Assembly (NCBI GenBank): GCA_021807845.1
Contig: JAKBCM010000036.1
Location: 1 to 10,487, forward strand
Direction: 5' to 3'
Source of the DNA: Pseudomonadota bacterium
GTDB lineage: Bacteria; Pseudomonadota; Gammaproteobacteria; Legionellales; Legionellaceae
DNA: 10,487 nt
Program-made: the position numbers and the translations under genes
The notes under the pieces: model-generated
Database searches by the model: none
Told to the model about the DNA's origin: nothing
The model's input: only the letters and a program-made list of their open reading frames with translations
Part shown: in pieces, positions 6,121 through 10,487 of the stretch
Position numbering within the stretch: position 1 is the first letter of the stretch
Layout of the letters: each line of letters begins with the position of its first letter

Positions 6121-7038
6121 TTATTCTAAAGACCATTTATGATTTAATAAGCCCCAGCATTGATGGTATCCAACATGAGGCACTGCACCTAATTCACCAG
6201 AGAGATACTTTTTCATTAAGCTAGGTTCGCGTCTTAAACCTTTAATATCACGTGCGCCATAAATATAAGTTGCTTGCCCACTTGGTTTTTCTGTAAAAAA
6301 CACTTGTTCTTTTTCCAAGTCATCTAATAATGCTGGATTATGTGCAGTGAAAAATAATTGTGCACCGTGTGGGTTACGCTCAGTATCATTAAACCAACGG
6401 AACAACTCAGGAACTAATATTGGATGTAAATCAGTATCTATTTTATCAATAATAGCAATACTGCCTGTTTCCAACACATAATGTAAGCGAGGAAAAAGCT
6501 CAATAAAACGTTGTGTCCCTGCAGACTCCTCTCCAAAATAAATGAAACCATCAAGCCCCACATGCTTAAATTTAGCAAATAACTGGCCTTGATTACCTGG
6601 CTCAATAACCATTGACTCAAGCCCTATATCAAAACGCCTTAATTCTCGATTTAAGCGTTCAAGGCATGTTTTATCATTTGCATAAACGGATAACCATTGA
6701 TTAGTATTGGGCTGAATCTTGGTAACACCAATATAATTAGTCTGCATTGTCCCTATAAGCGTGGAAAGATGGATTGATAAGCCATGATTGAGCTTTGTGA
6801 GTGTACTAATTACAGAGGCATTAGGACGAATACTTTCTTTTCTTGGATCATCTTCTTGTGCAATACCAAATTCCTGACCAAAACGGATGTTTTGGTCGTT
6901 ACGCTCAAAAAGGCAACGAAACTTTCCTTTAGGGGCATAAAACAGTGCTTCATATGCAATAGTTTTATTAACGAAGTCATTTGCTGTATGAGAAACATGC
7001 AATTCGTAACGAAATTTTGTGGAGGGTGATTCATTCAT
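6121..7038 (-). pseudogene. AAA ATPase (AAA_15/AAA_21 type), 5'-truncated, Walker B altered
   Basis: The 305-residue frame matches the middle and C-terminal part of SMC/OLD-like AAA ATPases common in accessory and defence loci. Recognisable blocks are YEALFYAPKGKFRCLFERN, the signature-like EESAGTQRFIELFPRL (about residues 171-186), the Walker B region SIAIIDKIDTDLHPILV, the switch FFTAHNPALLDD, and YLSGELGAVPHVG near the end. About 100 N-terminal residues are missing, including the Walker A loop; upstream sequence to the attachment site encodes nothing similar and the first ATG has no ribosome site. In Walker B the usual Asp-Glu reads Asp-Lys (GAT AAA), replacing the catalytic glutamate. ATP binding and hydrolysis are therefore very unlikely. 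Apart from these changes the frame is open, implying fairly recent loss or residual selection. Confidence 0.78.
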
Positions 7039-7051
7039 TATTTCACTGGGA

Positions 7052-7060
7052 TAGCCTAAA
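7052..7060 (-). repeat. Inverted copy of TTTAGGCTA near attR
   Basis: TAGCCTAAA is the inverse of TTTAGGCTA at 3964-3972. The two are 71 and 63 bp inside their respective attachment repeats, a near-symmetrical arrangement. Confidence 0.35.
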
Positions 7061-7131
7061 GGGTAACCCTAGATGAAATTTTAAAAAATAAATCTATTAT
7101 ATTCAAAATATTACTAACAATACACGGAGGG

Positions 7132-7146
7132 CTGTCTCTCCGCCAA
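7132..7146 (+). repeat. Right attachment site (attR)
   Basis: CTGTCTCTCCGCCAA, an exact 15-bp copy of the tRNA-Ser 3' end at 3886-3900. No other part of the tRNA is present here. It ends 12 bp from the kdsA stop codon, so the tRNA was originally convergent with kdsA. Confidence 0.75.
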
Positions 7147-7158
7147 ACACATCCTCCA

Positions 7159-7983
7159 TCAAAGTAATTCACCTTCTTGTTTGACCACTTTGTCAATCGC
7201 AATCAATGACTGTAGTAACGCTTTCATGGCAGCAATTGGCCAACTGTTAGGTCCATCACTTAATGCCTTATCAGGATCAGGATGGGTCTCCATAAAAATA
7301 CCGGCTATTCCCGCAGCAACGGCCGAACGAGCAAGCACAGGAATGAACTCACGCTGCCCACCTGAGCTACCCATGTTAGCCCCTGGTAACTGTACAGAAT
7401 GTGTTGCATCGTAAACCACTGGACATCCTGTTTCTCGCATGATTTTAAGTGAACGCATATCAGAAACGAGATTTTGATAGCCAAAACTGACCCCACGCTC
7501 ACAAACCATGATTTGTTCATTGCCAGTGGCTTTTGCTTTGGCAACCACATGTTTCATATCCCAAGGCGCTAAAAACTGCCCTTTTTTAATGTTCATGGGT
7601 TTATTCATAGACGCTACATTTTGGATAAAATTCGTTTGACGACACAAAAAAGCAGGCGTTTGTAAAACATCAACCACACTCGCCACCTCTGGCAAAGGTG
7701 TATCTTCATGCACATCAGTCAATACAGGAACACCAATTTGCTGTTTCACTTTTTCAAGAATCAAGAGACCTTTTTCAAAACCAGGACCACGATAACTCCC
7801 CATAGAGGAGCGATTGGCTTTATCAAAAGAAGACTTATAGATAAACGGTATGGAAAGGCTTGAACAGATCTCCTTAAGATATCCAGCTGTCTCAAGAGCC
7901 AACGCTTCGCTTTCAATCACACAAGGTCCTGCGATTAGAAATAAAGGTGACTCTAGTCCCACCTCAAAACCACATAGTTTCAT
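7159..7983 (-). CDS. kdsA: 3-deoxy-8-phosphooctulonate synthase (KdsA), metal-dependent type
   Basis: KdsA is a cytoplasmic enzyme that condenses phosphoenolpyruvate with arabinose 5-phosphate to Kdo-8-phosphate, the first committed step to the Kdo of lipopolysaccharide. The 274-residue length and all landmark blocks are normal: [75 protein letters not shown] and [19 protein letters not shown]. Cys21 in GPCVIES corresponds to Cys11 of the Aquifex enzyme, with His195, Glu232 and Asp243 as the other expected ligands; the E. coli enzyme has Asn at the Cys position. This predicts a metal-dependent enzyme. AAAGGA lies five bases before ATG, inside the pyrG 3' end, and only two bases separate the genes, so translation is likely coupled. 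Confidence 0.96.
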   Translation of the reverse strand: MKLCGFEVGLESPLFLIAGPCVIESEALALETAGYLKEICSSLSIPFIYKSSFDKANRSSMGSYRGPGFEKGLLILEKVKQQIGVPVLTDVHEDTPLPEVASVVDVLQTPAFLCRQTNFIQNVASMNKPMNIKKGQFLAPWDMKHVVAKAKATGNEQIMVCERGVSFGYQNLVSDMRSLKIMRETGCPVVYDATHSVQLPGANMGSSGGQREFIPVLARSAVAAGIAGIFMETHPDPDKALSDGPNSWPIAAMKALLQSLIAIDKVVKQEGELL

Positions 7984-7985
7984 AG

Positions 7986-10096
<2,111 letters not shown>

Positions 10097-10104
10097 AAGG
10101 TCTC

Positions 10105-10487
10105 CTAGTCAATGGCTAATATATGCCCTAATCTTTCTTGTTTGGTCTTCAAGTAAGCTCGATTTTCAGCAGTAGGCGCAACAGCCAAGGGGATCCGTTC
10201 ACTCACTTTAACCCCAAAATGGGTGATTGCCTCCACTTTAAAAGGATTGTTGGTTAACAATCGAATCACCCCCACTCCTAAATGCTTTAAGATTTGGAAA
10301 GCCACGGCATAATCTCGATTATCAATCGGAAGCCCCAATTGCACATTTGCATCTACAGTGTCATAACCTTGTTCTTGAAGCGCATACGCTTTGAGTTTAT
10401 TCGCAAGTCCAATCCCTCTTCCTTCTTGACGTAAGTAGATGAGAATGCCCCCTTCTTCTGAAATCATGTTTAAAGATTGTTGTAATT
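10105..10487 (-). CDS. ribA: GTP cyclohydrolase II (RibA or RibBA C-terminal domain), 5' part outside window
   Basis: Partial gene: the frame stays open to the window edge and encodes at least 126 residues, so the internal ATG at 10467 is not a start. The enzyme opens GTP, releasing formate and pyrophosphate, in the first step of riboflavin synthesis. Visible blocks are ISEEGGILIYLRQEGRGIGLANKLKAYALQEQGYDTVDAN, the family core with the catalytic Arg of RQEGRGIGL, and RLLTNNPFKVEAI near the C-terminus, followed by ERIPL and TKQERLGHIL. The zinc-binding cysteines lie in the missing part. Whether a dihydroxybutanone-phosphate synthase domain is fused in front (RibBA) cannot be seen. It is the most upstream gene here of the rib-pyrG-kdsA cluster. 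Confidence 0.93.
   Translation of the reverse strand, partial: LQQSLNMISEEGGILIYLRQEGRGIGLANKLKAYALQEQGYDTVDANVQLGLPIDNRDYAVAFQILKHLGVGVIRLLTNNPFKVEAITHFGVKVSERIPLAVAPTAENRAYLKTKQERLGHILAID

Larger units (their letters stand above)
3886..7146. mobile_element. tRNA-Ser-integrated islet, about 3.25 kb, no integrase left
   Basis: The last 15 bases around the tRNA 3' end (CTGTCTCTCCGCCAA, 3886-3900) recur exactly at 7132-7146, next to kdsA. This is the standard footprint of a tyrosine-recombinase element integrated in a tRNA 3' end. Between the copies lie a truncated DUF1016 gene, rhuM, a small cysteine-containing ORF and a decayed ATPase. No integrase or excisionase is present, and the gene at each edge is incomplete, so internal deletion after integration is likely. 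The element now appears immobile on its own. Confidence 0.72.

Noticed and set aside
10105..10487. FMN riboswitch for the rib genes
   Set aside because: The 5' end of the rib transcript is outside the window and nothing like the aptamer is seen here.

Overview
The window looks like a chromosomal piece of an AT-rich Gram-negative gammaproteobacterium. The outer-membrane assembly lipoprotein BamD and the Kdo synthase KdsA establish a Gram-negative envelope. BamD and PyrG read closest, by eye, to gammaproteobacterial sequences, and the overall flavour resembles Legionellales (Legionella/Coxiella relatives). That last placement is inference only, since no search was possible.

Layout. (1) 120-1979, plus: a secreted protein built from eight Asp-box (BNR) repeats of 60-61 residues that stops in mid-repeat. 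(2) 1980-2082: a small, very GC-rich patch and a hairpin overlapping the bamD stop codon. (3) 2073-2834, minus: bamD. (4) 2884-3630: a 747-bp insertion element with near-perfect 44-bp inverted ends and a gutted IS4-type transposase. (5) 3696-3747: a perfect 20-bp-stem palindrome. (6) 3812-3899, plus: tRNA-Ser(UGA) with a clear promoter. (7) 3886-7146: a small genomic islet bounded by a 15-bp direct repeat of the tRNA 3' end. It carries a truncated DUF1016/YhcG protein, an intact RhuM-family gene, a small CPGC-containing ORF and a decayed AAA ATPase. (8) 7159-10487, minus: kdsA, pyrG, ribH and the 3' part of ribA, packed as an operon.

How the genes work together. The right-hand block is housekeeping metabolism. 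RibA and RibH are successive contributors to riboflavin synthesis, PyrG makes CTP, and KdsA makes Kdo-8-phosphate; Kdo is activated with CTP for lipopolysaccharide, so pyrG-kdsA is a sensible pairing. Junctions are 8 nt, an ATGA overlap and 2 nt, implying cotranscription and coupling. BamD is also an envelope gene but lies in a separate unit.

The accessory part is the islet in tRNA-Ser. Its families (DUF1016, RhuM, AAA ATPase) are often met in accessory and defence-type islands, but here no integrase remains. The DUF1016 protein lacks its nuclease domain and the ATPase lacks Walker A and has Lys in place of the Walker B glutamate. Only rhuM looks whole. DUF1016 and rhuM diverge from a 123-bp region with two palindromes sharing an 11-bp core, which look like operators. 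The best reading is a decaying integrative islet rather than a working new system; the paired palindromes, the att symmetry and the intact rhuM are the parts most worth checking.
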